Counted from the stretch's first letter, positions 1 through 8,772 are shown. The stretch is 64,000 bases of DNA from Pseudomonas fluorescens (GCF_001902145.1 NZ_MRST01000018.1:1-64000), one strand, 5' to 3'. Notes: generated from the sequence alone by a model not told the origin. Program-made: numbers and translations.

Positions 1-99
1 GGGCGGGCACAAGAAGTGGCGGTGGGGTATGTGCTGGCGATGGAGAACAGTTTTATGACTGGCAGCATCATTGACATTGACGGCGGGGGGCAACTGTAA
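1..99 (+). CDS. SDR family oxidoreductase, C-terminal end (partial)
   Basis: Only the last 32 residues lie in the window, reading in frame from base 1 to a TAA at 97-99. The tail, with MTGSIIDIDGGG followed by QL, is the usual C-terminus of short-chain dehydrogenase/reductases, where the strand before the DGG turn closes the Rossmann fold and helps shape the substrate pocket. The catalytic Tyr-x-x-x-Lys and the nucleotide-binding glycines are outside the window, so substrate and cofactor cannot be inferred. It converges on the next gene with a 26-bp gap. Confidence 0.8.
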   Translation, partial: GRAQEVAVGYVLAMENSFMTGSIIDIDGGGQL

Positions 100-125
100 A
101 CCACCCCGCCAGTGAACCGATTGAC

Positions 126-995
126 TCAGCGGCGGGCCCTGGTCAGTCGAAACCTCCCCTCGGCAGTGAACACAGGTCCGTCATTTCTTCGAAAGGAACA
201 GGAAAATTCACCTGAACCATGATCGTCGGTGACTTCTTCGTTGAGTTTCAGCTTACCCGCATGGGCTGTCACCGTCCCGTACGTGTCGAGTCGTTGAAAC
301 TGAACCCGGACGTTGTTGTTATCGGCCAAATCATGGATCAGTCCTTTCGCCTCCTTATTGATCACGATGGAAAAAATATTACGGGTCAGCGGCAGGTCTT
401 TATCGTAATGGTCGCCAATAAATATTCGGCGGTCTGGGCGGTGGCCGCCAAAATCAGAGCTATCGATCCTAAATTCAGTCGCGAAAAATTTCGAACCAGG
501 TAATGGTCCGCCCACGAAATCCACGCTCAACTCGCCCGTTGCCGGGTATTGTGCGGTCAAGCCAGCTGAAAGACCGGTCAGGTCTACCTCTCCGTTAGAA
601 AGCGTCAGCTGGCGACTTCCAAATGCAGCGGTACAGGAGAACGATGCTGTTATATGCGTACCGTCTAAGGCCACTTTTACTGATCCATCAACTGCGACAT
701 AAGTTTGGCTGCCTTGATTTTCACGGGTCCAAAAGTGAAGTCTGGCTGTGTTGTTTCCAAACTGGTAAATCTTTGGGGTTCCGTCCGTGGGTAGATCAGC
801 CGGCAGATACACATCACAAGCTTCATAGTCCTCGGGCTTATTGGATAAACGGCGGAGTCCCACCAAATGCCATTCATTGTTTAACTCGCGTTCCAGCCGC
901 ATTTCGTTGGGATCGCCTTCGAAGTCTATGGTTTGGGCACCTCGGACTGTGACTACAAACGTCCCGTTGGTGCCTTTTACTGTTTCGCTGCGCAT
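126..995 (-). CDS. hypothetical protein with an internal repeat
   Basis: A 290-residue protein of unknown function. An upstream GTG-type start would add 26 residues, but the ATG at 995 is chosen because GAGAGGGG lies just ahead of it. There is no signal peptide or membrane helix; the protein is rich in beta-prone segments. Two stretches resemble each other: an FSC...LSNGEVDLTG unit in the middle and an FSC...TAEGRFRLTR unit at the C-terminus, which suggests a duplicated beta-sandwich or barrel module. GC content is lower than in neighbouring housekeeping genes, hinting at acquisition by transfer. It is convergent with the SDR gene and has no operon partner. I do not recognise the family. Confidence 0.7.
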   Translation of the reverse strand: MRSETVKGTNGTFVVTVRGAQTIDFEGDPNEMRLERELNNEWHLVGLRRLSNKPEDYEACDVYLPADLPTDGTPKIYQFGNNTARLHFWTRENQGSQTYVAVDGSVKVALDGTHITASFSCTAAFGSRQLTLSNGEVDLTGLSAGLTAQYPATGELSVDFVGGPLPGSKFFATEFRIDSSDFGGHRPDRRIFIGDHYDKDLPLTRNIFSIVINKEAKGLIHDLADNNNVRVQFQRLDTYGTVTAHAGKLKLNEEVTDDHGSGEFSCSFRRNDGPVFTAEGRFRLTRARR

Positions 996-1173
996 GTCAG
1001 TGCCCCTCTCAGGTGAATGTGGAATAGCCACACCGGCAGCGTACGTAACTCTGGAGGGACTGAGTACTGTCAAATATGACAGGTTTAAAACGCATTATTC
1101 TTATTCCACCTTGTACTTGCGGCCGGCGCCCTTGAGGCTTACCTCTGCTTCAAAGACGCTTATCGCGACGTTG

Positions 1174-2484
1174 TTACGCCTTCAACGTCCGCGTCATCCG
1201 CAACGCCAACACACTCCCGCCCACAATCACCGCCGCCAGCAGATACAAAGCCACATCCGTGGACCCGGTGGCATCCTTCACAAAACCCACGATATACGGG
1301 CTGAGAAAGCCCGCCATCTGCCCCATGGAGTTGATCAGCGCCAGGCCACCCGCTGCCGCGCCCGCGCTGAGCATGGCGGTGGGTACCGGCCAGAACATCG
1401 GCAGGCCAGTGAGGGCGCCCATGGTGGCGATAGTCAGGCCGAGAATGGCAATAGCTGGGGTGGTGGCGAAGTTGACCGCAATGACCAGGCCGACTGCGCC
1501 CATCAACATCGGCACAACCAAATGCCAGCGGCGTTCCTTGCGCAAATCGGCGGAGCGGCCCACCAGCAACATGAACACCGCCGCCAACAGATACGGAATC
1601 GCGCTGAGCCAGCCAATCACCAGGTTATCGCTGAAGCCCAGGTTCTTGATGATCGAAGGCAGCCAGAAGTTGATCGCATACACGCCACTCTGGATGCAGA
1701 AATAGATCAGGCCGAATGCCCAGATCGCCGGGTTCTTGAACACTTCGGCCAGAGAGTCGCTGGTGGTTTTCGGTTTGTTCGCCAGGTCCGTGGCCTGGTC
1801 GGCTTCCAATACTGCACGCTCATGGGGCTTGAGCCACTTGGCGTTGGCGAAACTGTCACTGAGCAGGAAGTAGGCGAGGGCACCGAGGATTACGGTCGGG
1901 ATGCCTTGCAGCAGGAACATCCACTGCCAGCCCGCCAAGCCACCTTGGCCGGCGGCGAAGTGATTGAGAATCCAGCCGGAAAACGGGCTGCCGAGTAAGC
2001 CGGACACCGGAATAGCCGACATGAACAGCGCCATGATCCGGCCCCGGCGGAAGGTCGGGAACCACTGCGAAAGGTACAACACCACCCCTGGGAAGAAGCC
2101 GGCTTCAGCGGCACCGGTAAACAGGCGCAAGGTGTAGAAATGCGTGGGCGTGGTCACAAACAGCAGGCATGTGGAGAGCGTACCCCACACGATCATCATC
2201 AACGCGATCCAGCGGCGCGGGCCGAACCGGGTCAGCGCCAGGTTACTCGGCACGCCGCACAGCACGTAGCCGATAAAGAAAATTCCGGCCCCCAGGCCGT
2301 ATACGGTTTCACTGAATTTCAACGCATCGAGCATCTGCAACTTGGCAAAGCCAACGTTTACCCGGTCGAGGTAATTGAACAGGTAGCAGATAAAGATGAA
2401 GGGGATCAGGCGCAGGGTGATGCGCTTGTAGATGGCGTTTTTATCGTCATCGCTGGCCAGTGCGGCAGTGGCGCTCTGTGACAT
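1174..2484 (-). CDS. MFS transporter, anion:cation symporter (ACS) type
   Basis: A 436-residue inner-membrane transporter with about twelve hydrophobic segments. The N-terminal NYLDRVNVGFAKLQM motif after helix 1 is typical of the ACS branch of the major facilitator superfamily (GudP, GarP, TtuB and phthalate transporters), which take up organic anions such as glucarate, galactarate or tartrate with protons. The start at 2484 follows a purine-rich AGAGAGA. It is divergent from the CdaR-like regulator, with about 157 bp between the start codons, and glycerate kinase follows that regulator. The context suggests uptake of a sugar diacid or glycerate, controlled by the regulator. The exact substrate is an inference. 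Confidence 0.85.
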   Translation of the reverse strand: MSQSATAALASDDDKNAIYKRITLRLIPFIFICYLFNYLDRVNVGFAKLQMLDALKFSETVYGLGAGIFFIGYVLCGVPSNLALTRFGPRRWIALMMIVWGTLSTCLLFVTTPTHFYTLRLFTGAAEAGFFPGVVLYLSQWFPTFRRGRIMALFMSAIPVSGLLGSPFSGWILNHFAAGQGGLAGWQWMFLLQGIPTVILGALAYFLLSDSFANAKWLKPHERAVLEADQATDLANKPKTTSDSLAEVFKNPAIWAFGLIYFCIQSGVYAINFWLPSIIKNLGFSDNLVIGWLSAIPYLLAAVFMLLVGRSADLRKERRWHLVVPMLMGAVGLVIAVNFATTPAIAILGLTIATMGALTGLPMFWPVPTAMLSAGAAAGGLALINSMGQMAGFLSPYIVGFVKDATGSTDVALYLLAAVIVGGSVLALRMTRTLKA

Positions 2485-2641
2485 GGGATTCTCTCTTTAT
2501 TATGATTTTTCGCGGTGTGAGGGTAACGTTGACCGCCCCAACAGTCTCGGTGACATGATGGGCGACTGTCTTTGTGCTGACGCACAGCGAAGCAGCCTTT
2601 GCGCTGTGCCGGTGAACAACCTTTTTCAGGAAATTAGCCCC

Positions 2642-3742
2642 ATGTTCGAGCTGGATCATGCCCTGGCGCAGGAGATTGTCGATCGCACCATGGCGATCCT
2701 GCCCTATAACGTCAATGTCATGGACAGCCAGGGCTTGATCCTCGGCAGCGGCGAGCCGGAGCGTATCAACACTCGCCATGAAGGGGCGCAACTGGTGTTG
2801 GCCAATGGGCGCGTGGTGGAAATCGACGGGCCGACCGCCAAGCATCTCAAGGGCGTACAGCCGGGCATCAACCTGCCGTTGCTGCATGATCAACGGCTGA
2901 TCGGCGTGCTGGGCATCACCGGTGAGCCGGACGGGTTGCGCACCTATGCCGAACTGGTGCGCATGACCGCTGAAATGCTGGTCAGCCAGCGCCACCAGCA
3001 AGCCGAACAACAATGGCGGCGCCAGCGTTGCGATGATCTGCTGGCCCTGCTGTTGGCCGACAGCGGCGACTCCCCGCGCCTGGTGGACGAAGCCAGGCAA
3101 CTGGGTCTCAAGCCACAACTGGCGCGCACACCGTACCTGTTTGAACTGGGCGCGGGCCAAACGGCGGAGGCCCTCAGCGCCTGGCTCGCCAGCCGCTACC
3201 CAGACAGTTGGTGCGTCAGCTCTGCGCAGTTTTCCTTGCTGTGGTGCCGACCTGCTGCGGTGCAGGTCGATAACCCCCGCTTGCTGGAAAAGCTCGACGG
3301 CCTGGGTTGGAACATCCTGCGCGTTGCCATCGGCGGGCAAGCGGAGGGTTTGGCGGGGCTGCGCCGCTGCTATCGGCGGGTGGGTGATCTGCTTGCTTAT
3401 GGCCGCGATATCCTGCCGCAATCACGCCTGCTGACCCTCACCCGTTATCGCCTGCCGGTGATGCTGTGGCGTCATCGCAACGACGACGCCCTGGAGGAAC
3501 TGCTCAACCCGTTGCGCAAAGTGTTGGCCAAGGACAGCAACGGGCAACTGCTCGCCACGTTGCGCAGTTGGTGCGAGCACGATGGGCAAAGCCAGGCGTG
3601 CGCAGATGCACTGGGCATCCACCGCAACAGCCTGCGCTACCGCATGGAGCGCATAGCCGAACTCAGCGGGGTAGACCCGCTGACCCTCGACGGTATGCTT
3701 GCCCTGTACCTGGGCGTGCAACTGTTGCCCCATCCCCTGTAG
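2642..3742 (+). CDS. cdaR: sugar diacid regulator, CdaR family
   Basis: A 366-residue transcription factor. The N-terminal part (about 1-135) matches the sugar-diacid recognition domain of E. coli CdaR, with NVNVMDSQG, ILGSGEPERI and LIGVLGITGEP. The C-terminal end carries the PucR/CdaR-type helix-turn-helix, with ALGIHRNSLRYRMERI. In E. coli CdaR activates galactarate, glucarate and glycerate genes. The start at 2642 is chosen over longer in-frame starts because homology begins at MFELDHALAQ and AGGAA lies upstream; a longer start would overlap the divergent transporter. The stop codon TAG (3740-3742) lies inside the first arm of a REPIN. Likely role: activation of the flanking transporter and garK. 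Confidence 0.88.
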   Translation: MFELDHALAQEIVDRTMAILPYNVNVMDSQGLILGSGEPERINTRHEGAQLVLANGRVVEIDGPTAKHLKGVQPGINLPLLHDQRLIGVLGITGEPDGLRTYAELVRMTAEMLVSQRHQQAEQQWRRQRCDDLLALLLADSGDSPRLVDEARQLGLKPQLARTPYLFELGAGQTAEALSAWLASRYPDSWCVSSAQFSLLWCRPAAVQVDNPRLLEKLDGLGWNILRVAIGGQAEGLAGLRRCYRRVGDLLAYGRDILPQSRLLTLTRYRLPVMLWRHRNDDALEELLNPLRKVLAKDSNGQLLATLRSWCEHDGQSQACADALGIHRNSLRYRMERIAELSGVDPLTLDGMLALYLGVQLLPHPL

Positions 3743-3838
3743 GAGCGAGCTTGCTCGCGAAAAACGTCAACGATAACGCAGGGAACCTGATTCTCTGCGG
3801 CGCGCTCCGGTTTTTCGCGAGCAAGCTCGCTCTTACAA
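3738..3838. repeat. REPIN (paired inverted REP)
   Basis: The left arm TGTAGGAGCGAGCTTGCTCG and a right arm beginning CGAGCAAGCTCGCTC face each other about 60 bp apart. The arm sequence is shared with the copies near 18.3, 21.7, 24.0 and 29.9 kb. The last arm has a T for C change (CTCTTACA). The left arm overlaps and supplies the TAG stop of the cdaR-like gene. Confidence 0.9.
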
Positions 3839-3947
3839 CGGGCATTGTAGGAATGAACAATAAACCTCACCCACACTTGTGCATCGGCCCCGCGTCATTG
3901 CCCCAGCCAACTGGCAGCATGGGCGTTATAAAAACCGGAGAAAGCCC

Positions 3948-5087
3948 ATGAAAATCGTGATCGCCCCCGACTCGTTCAAAGACAGCCTGAGTGCCGCAGG
4001 TGTCGCCCAGGCGATTGCCGAGGGGTGGGCCGAGGTCTGGCCGGATGCGCACATGCTTCAGTGCCCGATGGCCGATGGCGGTGAAGGCACGGTAGATGCG
4101 GTGCTTGCCGCATGTAAGGGGCAATTGCGCAGGCAAACGGTCCGAGGCCCGCTGGGCGGCAGCGTCGAAGCGCGTTGGGGATGGTTGGCCGACAGCCATA
4201 CCGCGATGATCGAGATGGCCGAGGCCAGCGGCCTGCAACTCGTCGCGCCGGGGCAGCGCGACGCGTGTGCAAGTACCACCTATGGCACCGGCGAGTTGAT
4301 CCGCGCCGCGCTGGATGCCGGGGCGCAGCGAATTATCCTGGCGATTGGTGGCAGTGCTACCAACGATGGCGGCGCGGGGGCGATGCAGGCCCTTGGCGTG
4401 CAGCTATTGGATAGCGAACGCCAGCCACTGCCGGCGGGTGGGTTGGCGTTGGCACGCCTGGCCCATATCAGCCTCGAACAACTGGACCCGCGCCTGGCAC
4501 AGGTGCGTTTTGAAATCGCGGCCGACGTCAACAATCCCTTGTGCGGCCCTCACGGAGCGTCGTCGATTTTCGGCCCGCAAAAAGGCGCGAGCCCCGAGCA
4601 GGTGGCACAACTGGACGCGGCCCTTGGGCACTTCGCTGACCATTGCACCCAGGTGCTGCCCAAGGATGTGCGCGACGAACCTGGCAGCGGCGCCGCCGGT
4701 GGCCTGGGCTTTGCTGCCAAGGCGTTCCTCGCCGCCCAGTTTCGTCCAGGGGTCGAGGTGGTTGCTGAATTGGTTGGCCTGGATGAAGCGGTGCGTGGCG
4801 CCGATCTGGTGATTACCGGCGAAGGCCGCTTCGACGCCCAGACCCTGCGTGGCAAAACCCCGTTTGGCGTGGCGCGCATTGCCCAGCGACAGGGCGTGCC
4901 GGTGGTCGTCATCGCGGGGACATTGGGCGAGGGCTACGAGCAGATGTATGCCCAGGGTGTGGACGCAGCATTTGCTTTGCCGTCGGGTCCGATGTCACTG
5001 GAACAGGCCTGTCACGAGGCGCCGCGCCTGTTGCGTGAGCGGGCCTCGGACATTGCGCGGGTGTGGCGCTTGGCAGCTACTCGCTGA
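3948..5087 (+). CDS. garK: glycerate 2-kinase (GarK/GlxK family)
   Basis: A 379-residue cytoplasmic kinase that phosphorylates D-glycerate, the last step in glucarate/galactarate and glyoxylate-derived glycerate use. Family features are the N-terminus MKIVIAPDSFKDSLSA, the PMADGGEGTVDA motif, the GGSATNDGG loop, and VITGEGRFDAQTLRGK near the C-terminus. Length is normal for the family (about 380). The ATG at 3948 is preceded by CGGAGAAAG and matches the conserved N-terminus; a longer frame upstream lacks homology. It lies about 200 bp after the CdaR-like regulator with a REPIN between them. Its 3' end overlaps the end of an opposite-strand deacetylase remnant by 11 bp. Confidence 0.92.
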   Translation: MKIVIAPDSFKDSLSAAGVAQAIAEGWAEVWPDAHMLQCPMADGGEGTVDAVLAACKGQLRRQTVRGPLGGSVEARWGWLADSHTAMIEMAEASGLQLVAPGQRDACASTTYGTGELIRAALDAGAQRIILAIGGSATNDGGAGAMQALGVQLLDSERQPLPAGGLALARLAHISLEQLDPRLAQVRFEIAADVNNPLCGPHGASSIFGPQKGASPEQVAQLDAALGHFADHCTQVLPKDVRDEPGSGAAGGLGFAAKAFLAAQFRPGVEVVAELVGLDEAVRGADLVITGEGRFDAQTLRGKTPFGVARIAQRQGVPVVVIAGTLGEGYEQMYAQGVDAAFALPSGPMSLEQACHEAPRLLRERASDIARVWRLAATR

Positions 5088-5520
5088 CCCCGCGCGCCAA
5101 CGGGTCCACGGCGTTGGCGTCATAACCGCAAGCAACGATGATCAGCTCCGGCTCGAAGCGCTCCAGCACCGGTATTACGATGCGTTCCATGGCGTGTAGA
5201 TAGGTGGCGTGACCACTGCCTGGCGGCAACGGAACATTGATGTTGGCCCCAACGCCGGCCCCGCGGCCTCGATCCTGCTCGCCGCTGTAGCCAGGCGGGT
5301 AGCAGCCGTCCTGATGCAGGGAAATCGTCAACACATCGGCTCGTTCTTCGAAGATCGACTGCGTGCCGTTGCCGTGGTGCACATCCCAGTCGATCACGGC
5401 GACTTTGCCCAGCCCGCTGCGGACCTTGGCGGCCTCGATGGCAATGGCAATGTTGGCGAGAAAGCAAACGTTCAGATGCAGGATGGTGCTGGTTGACCGG
5501 TGGGAAAACTCCCGGCTCGT
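5077..5520 (-). pseudogene. remnant of a class II histone deacetylase/acetylpolyamine amidohydrolase
   Basis: Reading leftward, a frame carries FLANIAIAIEAAKV, then VIDWDVHHGNGTQSIF, ISLHQDGCYPPGYSGE and ACGYDANAVDPLAR, all diagnostic of HDAC-like amidohydrolases, including the zinc-binding Asp-x-His pair. The reading stops soon after DPLAR, where the family normally continues for well over 50 residues. Upstream, the expected PPGHHA active-site region appears only in another frame (PPVNQHHPASER), so a frameshift lies near 5475. Everything N-terminal to it is absent. About 145 of roughly 340 residues survive. It is wedged between garK and an acetyltransferase gene, with one end overlapping garK. 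It is probably not functional. Confidence 0.75.
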
Positions 5521-5580
5521 CAGCTATGCGCCTTAGCCTCTACACTGGCCGTCCCCCTGTCTTTCATAGGATGAAATGCA

Positions 5581-6093
5581 ATGCACCCACCTGAACCGTC
5601 TATCGTGATCCAGCGTTTTACCGAGGCCCACCTGGAGGGCGTGGCCGCGCTCTACAACGAACCGGCTGTTTGCCGCCAGGTGCTGCAAATGCCTTTTCAG
5701 TCGGTTGAGATGTGGCGCAAGCGCCTGGTGATGGATAACGAGCGGCGCCTGCAACTGGTGGCGGTGCAGGGCGGTGAGGTAATTGGCCAACTGGGGCTTG
5801 AGCAATACCTGCGTGTACGCCAGAGCCACGTTGGCTCGTTGGGTATGGGCGTGGCGCCCGCCTGGCAGGGCAAGGGCGTAGGCTCGCGGCTATTGAAGGC
5901 TGCGCTGGAGGTGGCTGACAACTGGATGAACCTGCACCGTGTGGAGCTGACGGTCTACGCGGACAACGAGCCTGCACACAACCTGTACCGCAAGTTCGGT
6001 TTCGAAGTGGAAGGGCTGCTGCGCGATTACGCCCTGCGCGACGGTATGTTTGTCGACACCCTGAGCATGGCGCGCCTGCGCACCTCGGCTTGA
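5581..6093 (+). CDS. GNAT N-acetyltransferase, YhhY/AaaT-like
   Basis: A 170-residue cytoplasmic acetyltransferase. The acetyl-CoA loop is WQGKGVGSRL, followed by the beta-4/beta-5 region with HRVELTVYADNEPAHNLYRKFGFEVEG. The N-terminal stretch with EPAVCRQVLQMPF, and the C-terminal YALRDGMFVDTLSMAR, closely resemble E. coli YhhY, an enzyme that acetylates free amino acids such as methionine or phenylalanine. Length matches that family. The ATG at 5581 follows AGGATGAAATGCA. It stands alone: a deacetylase remnant lies upstream, and a REP-like pair separates it from the convergent racemase. The substrate is inferred from similarity only. Confidence 0.82.
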   Translation: MHPPEPSIVIQRFTEAHLEGVAALYNEPAVCRQVLQMPFQSVEMWRKRLVMDNERRLQLVAVQGGEVIGQLGLEQYLRVRQSHVGSLGMGVAPAWQGKGVGSRLLKAALEVADNWMNLHRVELTVYADNEPAHNLYRKFGFEVEGLLRDYALRDGMFVDTLSMARLRTSA

Positions 6094-6104
6094 TGCTGTA
6101 GAAC

Positions 6105-6193
6105 TGTGGGAGCGGTCTTGCCCGCGAAGGCGGAGTGTCAGTCACTGAATCTTCAACTGAACCACCGCTATCGCAGGCAAGCCAGCTCCCACA
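6105..6193. repeat. degenerate REPIN, GTGGGAGC type
   Basis: The arms TGTGGGAGCGGTCTTGCCCG and the facing CAGGCAAGCCAGCTCCCACA are about 45 bp apart. This is a variant family with GTGGGAGC in place of GTAGGAGC. It lies between the convergent acetyltransferase and racemase genes, where it could also act as a transcription barrier. Confidence 0.75.
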
Positions 6194-6216
6194 CGGGTCA
6201 TGCATTGCCCACAGAA

Positions 6217-6924
6217 TCAGCGCCCGGTACAGATGCCCTGTAAGGCAAACCCCACTGCGGCCTGCGCGTGCAACGCGGTGGTGTCCAGCAGCGGCAGGGC
6301 GCTGTGTTCGGGCTGGATCAGCAGGCAGATTTCCGTGCAGCCCAGGATGATTGCCTGGGCGCCTTGTGCAGCGAGTGCCTGGATCACCCGCTGGTATACC
6401 TGGCGCGAGGTGTCACTGATGACACCCACGCACAATTCTTCATAGATGATTCGGTGTACCGCCTTGCGTTCGTCCGCGTCTGGCACCAGCACGTTGAGCC
6501 CCTGGGCGGCAAGGCGGGACTTGAGGAAGTCCTGCTCCATGGTGAATGCGGTACCCAGCAAGCCTACCGTCAGGGTCCCAGCCTCCAGAGCCGCCGCCGC
6601 CGTGGCATCAGCAATATGCAGGAAGGGGATCGACACCGCCGCCTCAATACGCGGAGCCACCAAGTGCATGGTGTTAGTACACAGCACCACACAATCAGCG
6701 CCCCCGACCTGCAAGCGCCGTGCAGCATCTTCCAGGATCAGCGCGGCATCGTCCCAACGCCCGGCATGCTGAGCCTGTTCCACCGGGCCGAAATCCACGC
6801 TGTACATCAACACTTGCGCCGACCGCAGCGGACCAAGACGGTCGCGCACACGCTGGTTGATAAGGCGGTAATACTCGGCGCTGGACTCCCAGCTCATGCC
6901 GCCGATAAGGCCGATGGTGCGCAT
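6217..6924 (-). CDS. aspartate/glutamate racemase family protein (YgeA-like)
   Basis: A 235-residue cytoplasmic, cofactor-independent racemase. It opens with TIGLIGGMSWESSAEYY, characteristic of the YgeA/aspartate racemase family. It contains both active-site cysteine motifs, VVLCTNTMH and IILGCTEI, whose thiols act as the two bases in the reaction. Length is typical (about 230-250). The ATG at 6924 is preceded by AGGAGCACCCT. YgeA of E. coli acts on several amino acids, homoserine best, so the substrate cannot be fixed from sequence. It is monocistronic, with a palindrome-rich 489-bp gap upstream. Confidence 0.85.
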   Translation of the reverse strand: MRTIGLIGGMSWESSAEYYRLINQRVRDRLGPLRSAQVLMYSVDFGPVEQAQHAGRWDDAALILEDAARRLQVGGADCVVLCTNTMHLVAPRIEAAVSIPFLHIADATAAAALEAGTLTVGLLGTAFTMEQDFLKSRLAAQGLNVLVPDADERKAVHRIIYEELCVGVISDTSRQVYQRVIQALAAQGAQAIILGCTEICLLIQPEHSALPLLDTTALHAQAAVGFALQGICTGR

Positions 6925-7413
6925 AGGGTGCTCCTGAAAAGGGATGTGCCTTCACCTTACCCACTCGAGGCTGATGAGTCATACGCAGTTGCCGACCAAT
7001 TCACCGGAGCAGTTCAAGCAACGTGGGTGATCGATCATTGTTCGGTGCTCAGCACGAACGACCGATCAGCCCATGAGCGCTCATGAAACGGCTGCGTGCG
7101 CATGCGCTTGCTTGGCGCAGCGATACGGTTTGATCGGCAGGCGTGGCGCGCGTCGGTTGACCACCACGGCACTGCTCGACCTGGGAATAGCATTGTGCGG
7201 GCGGGCGCCCACGCACCGAGCGCAGACTCTGGTGTGTTGGTAGGGGCCCGCGATCCAACTGTGTGCGGGCTTGCCAGCGAAGGCTGCCTCACTGCATGCC
7301 TCAATTGCCAGGTCAGGGTTTGGAACTGTTTTGCGTAGGAATACCACTGATACTCAGGTTACGGGTCGGCCGCCAGACGAGTAAAAAATTCCCAGTTCCT
7401 TCAGGACCACCTG
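6925..7413. other. intergenic region with palindromes and a half-REP
   Basis: No convincing gene is seen in these 489 bp. An imperfect hairpin with arms GTTCGGTGCT and AGCACGAAC sits at about 7039-7058, and a perfect 12-bp palindrome ATGAGCGCTCAT at 7073-7084. A lone degenerate REP-like arm (GTGCGGGCTTGCCAGCGAAG) is near 7263. The promoters of the leftward racemase and the rightward serralysin-like gene must lie here. AGGACCACCTG directly precedes the ATG at 7414. Confidence 0.6.
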
Positions 7414-8772
7414 ATGAATATTGATCCGAACACTGCTCTGGCAAGGGCATATGCCACCAGCGAGGCACACAGGACTGTCGTCGAGATTGCTCATGCAGGC
7501 GACCGCGGCAATCAAATTAAACATCGCCAAGCTTCATTGTCGATGGACCAGGTATTAGAGGGGGCAAAACATGCAGGCGGATTTGCGGGTTCACTGCGTT
7601 CCGGGGACCCCGCGCAAGTAACGTATGAGTTCTCCAATCGTCCCGAAACGGGCGCCACGACCAGCCAGTTCACAGAAGCACAAAAAGGCGTCGTCCGTGA
7701 GACCCTGAATAATTTCAGCGATGTTGCAAAAGTTCGGTTCGAAGAGTCTGTCAATGCAAAATCCCATCATATGCAGCTTAAGGTTGATGGCAGTAGCTTC
7801 AAGTGGCAGGCCCCCTGGTATGCGCCCGTTTCCGATGACGAGCCCGGCAAGGTGCAGGTAACGCTGAACCAGAGCAATGCCGATGGGCTGGAAAAACCCA
7901 ATAATTTTGGGCGGCACATCATTGCAAAGGCTGCGGCCTTTAAATTAGGTCTTCCTGACCTGGCGTCCGCAGCACCGGGAAACAAGTACGCGGAAAATAC
8001 GCTGGCTTACACGGTAAGAAGTCCTTTTCTGGAAACCCGCTCAGACCATCGCTTCAATAAAGGGCATGGGGAGGACAATCAGTATTCAAGTACACCGATG
8101 ATGGATGATATTGCAGTCATGCAAGATCAATTCGGTGCGAACCTCCAAACGCGTACCGGAGATACGACGTATGGCTTTAACTCCAATGCCGATCGTGAAG
8201 TATTCAAATTGAAGTCGGTCGATGATTTACCAGTGTTTTGCGTGTGGGACGCCGGTGGTAGAGACACATTCGATTTTTCCGCATTCAAGCAAGATCAGGT
8301 TATCAACTTGAGATCGGGCAGCTTCTCTAATGTCGGGGGAGGCATAGGGAACGTTTCGATCGCCAATGGCGTCACCATCGAACGGGCTATTGGCGGTGCT
8401 GGCAACGACATTCTTATTGGGAATGACTCCGGCAACGAACTGGAGGGCGGCGAGGGCGATGACATTCTTTATGTCAAGGCGAACTCTGGCTTTAACAGGC
8501 TGTCAGGCGGGCCTGGTAAAAATACCTTCGTTATCGGCGCGAGCGACTCATCCGCCAGCTTCGCAAACACCGCAATAATGGACTTCGTCAGCGGCAAGGA
8601 TAAATTGGATATTTCAGCCCTGCGCGCCGCCCACCCTCAACTCACCGTCACCCGGGAATATTATCGCAGCCATAATCTCACCTTGTTGCGTTTCGATTTC
8701 GATGGCGACAAAAAAGAGGACTTCATGATGAGCACAAGTGGGCGAATCGTGCCTTCCGATTTCCGTGCTTGA
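7414..8772 (+). CDS. serralysin-like RTX protein with a destroyed zinc protease site
   Basis: A 452-residue protein aligning along its length with serralysin/AprA metalloproteases (M10B). It retains RTGDTTYGFNSN, VWDAGGRDTFDFS, the NVSIANGVTIERAIGG stretch, glycine-rich calcium repeats (about 327-352) and an SDFRA tail like the SDFIV secretion tail. Where serralysins have HExxHxxGxxH, this protein has K172, A173, F176 and D182 (AKAAAFKLGLPD). All three zinc histidines and the catalytic glutamate are therefore gone, and the Met-turn reads TVRSPF. The reading frame is intact, so it is a maintained pseudo-protease rather than a decayed gene. It lacks a Sec signal, as type I secreted proteins do, but no aprDEF exporter lies nearby. 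GC content is lower than that of the neighbours. Confidence 0.85.
   Translation: MNIDPNTALARAYATSEAHRTVVEIAHAGDRGNQIKHRQASLSMDQVLEGAKHAGGFAGSLRSGDPAQVTYEFSNRPETGATTSQFTEAQKGVVRETLNNFSDVAKVRFEESVNAKSHHMQLKVDGSSFKWQAPWYAPVSDDEPGKVQVTLNQSNADGLEKPNNFGRHIIAKAAAFKLGLPDLASAAPGNKYAENTLAYTVRSPFLETRSDHRFNKGHGEDNQYSSTPMMDDIAVMQDQFGANLQTRTGDTTYGFNSNADREVFKLKSVDDLPVFCVWDAGGRDTFDFSAFKQDQVINLRSGSFSNVGGGIGNVSIANGVTIERAIGGAGNDILIGNDSGNELEGGEGDDILYVKANSGFNRLSGGPGKNTFVIGASDSSASFANTAIMDFVSGKDKLDISALRAAHPQLTVTREYYRSHNLTLLRFDFDGDKKEDFMMSTSGRIVPSDFRA

Noticed and set aside
2432..2641. Longer N-terminus for the CdaR-like protein
   Set aside because: The extra 70 residues have no similarity to CdaR and overlap the start of the divergent transporter gene.
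3738..3838. REPIN copies considered as CRISPR repeats
   Set aside because: Copies are dispersed across the window as inverted pairs with unequal spacing and no spacer array; they fit REPINs.
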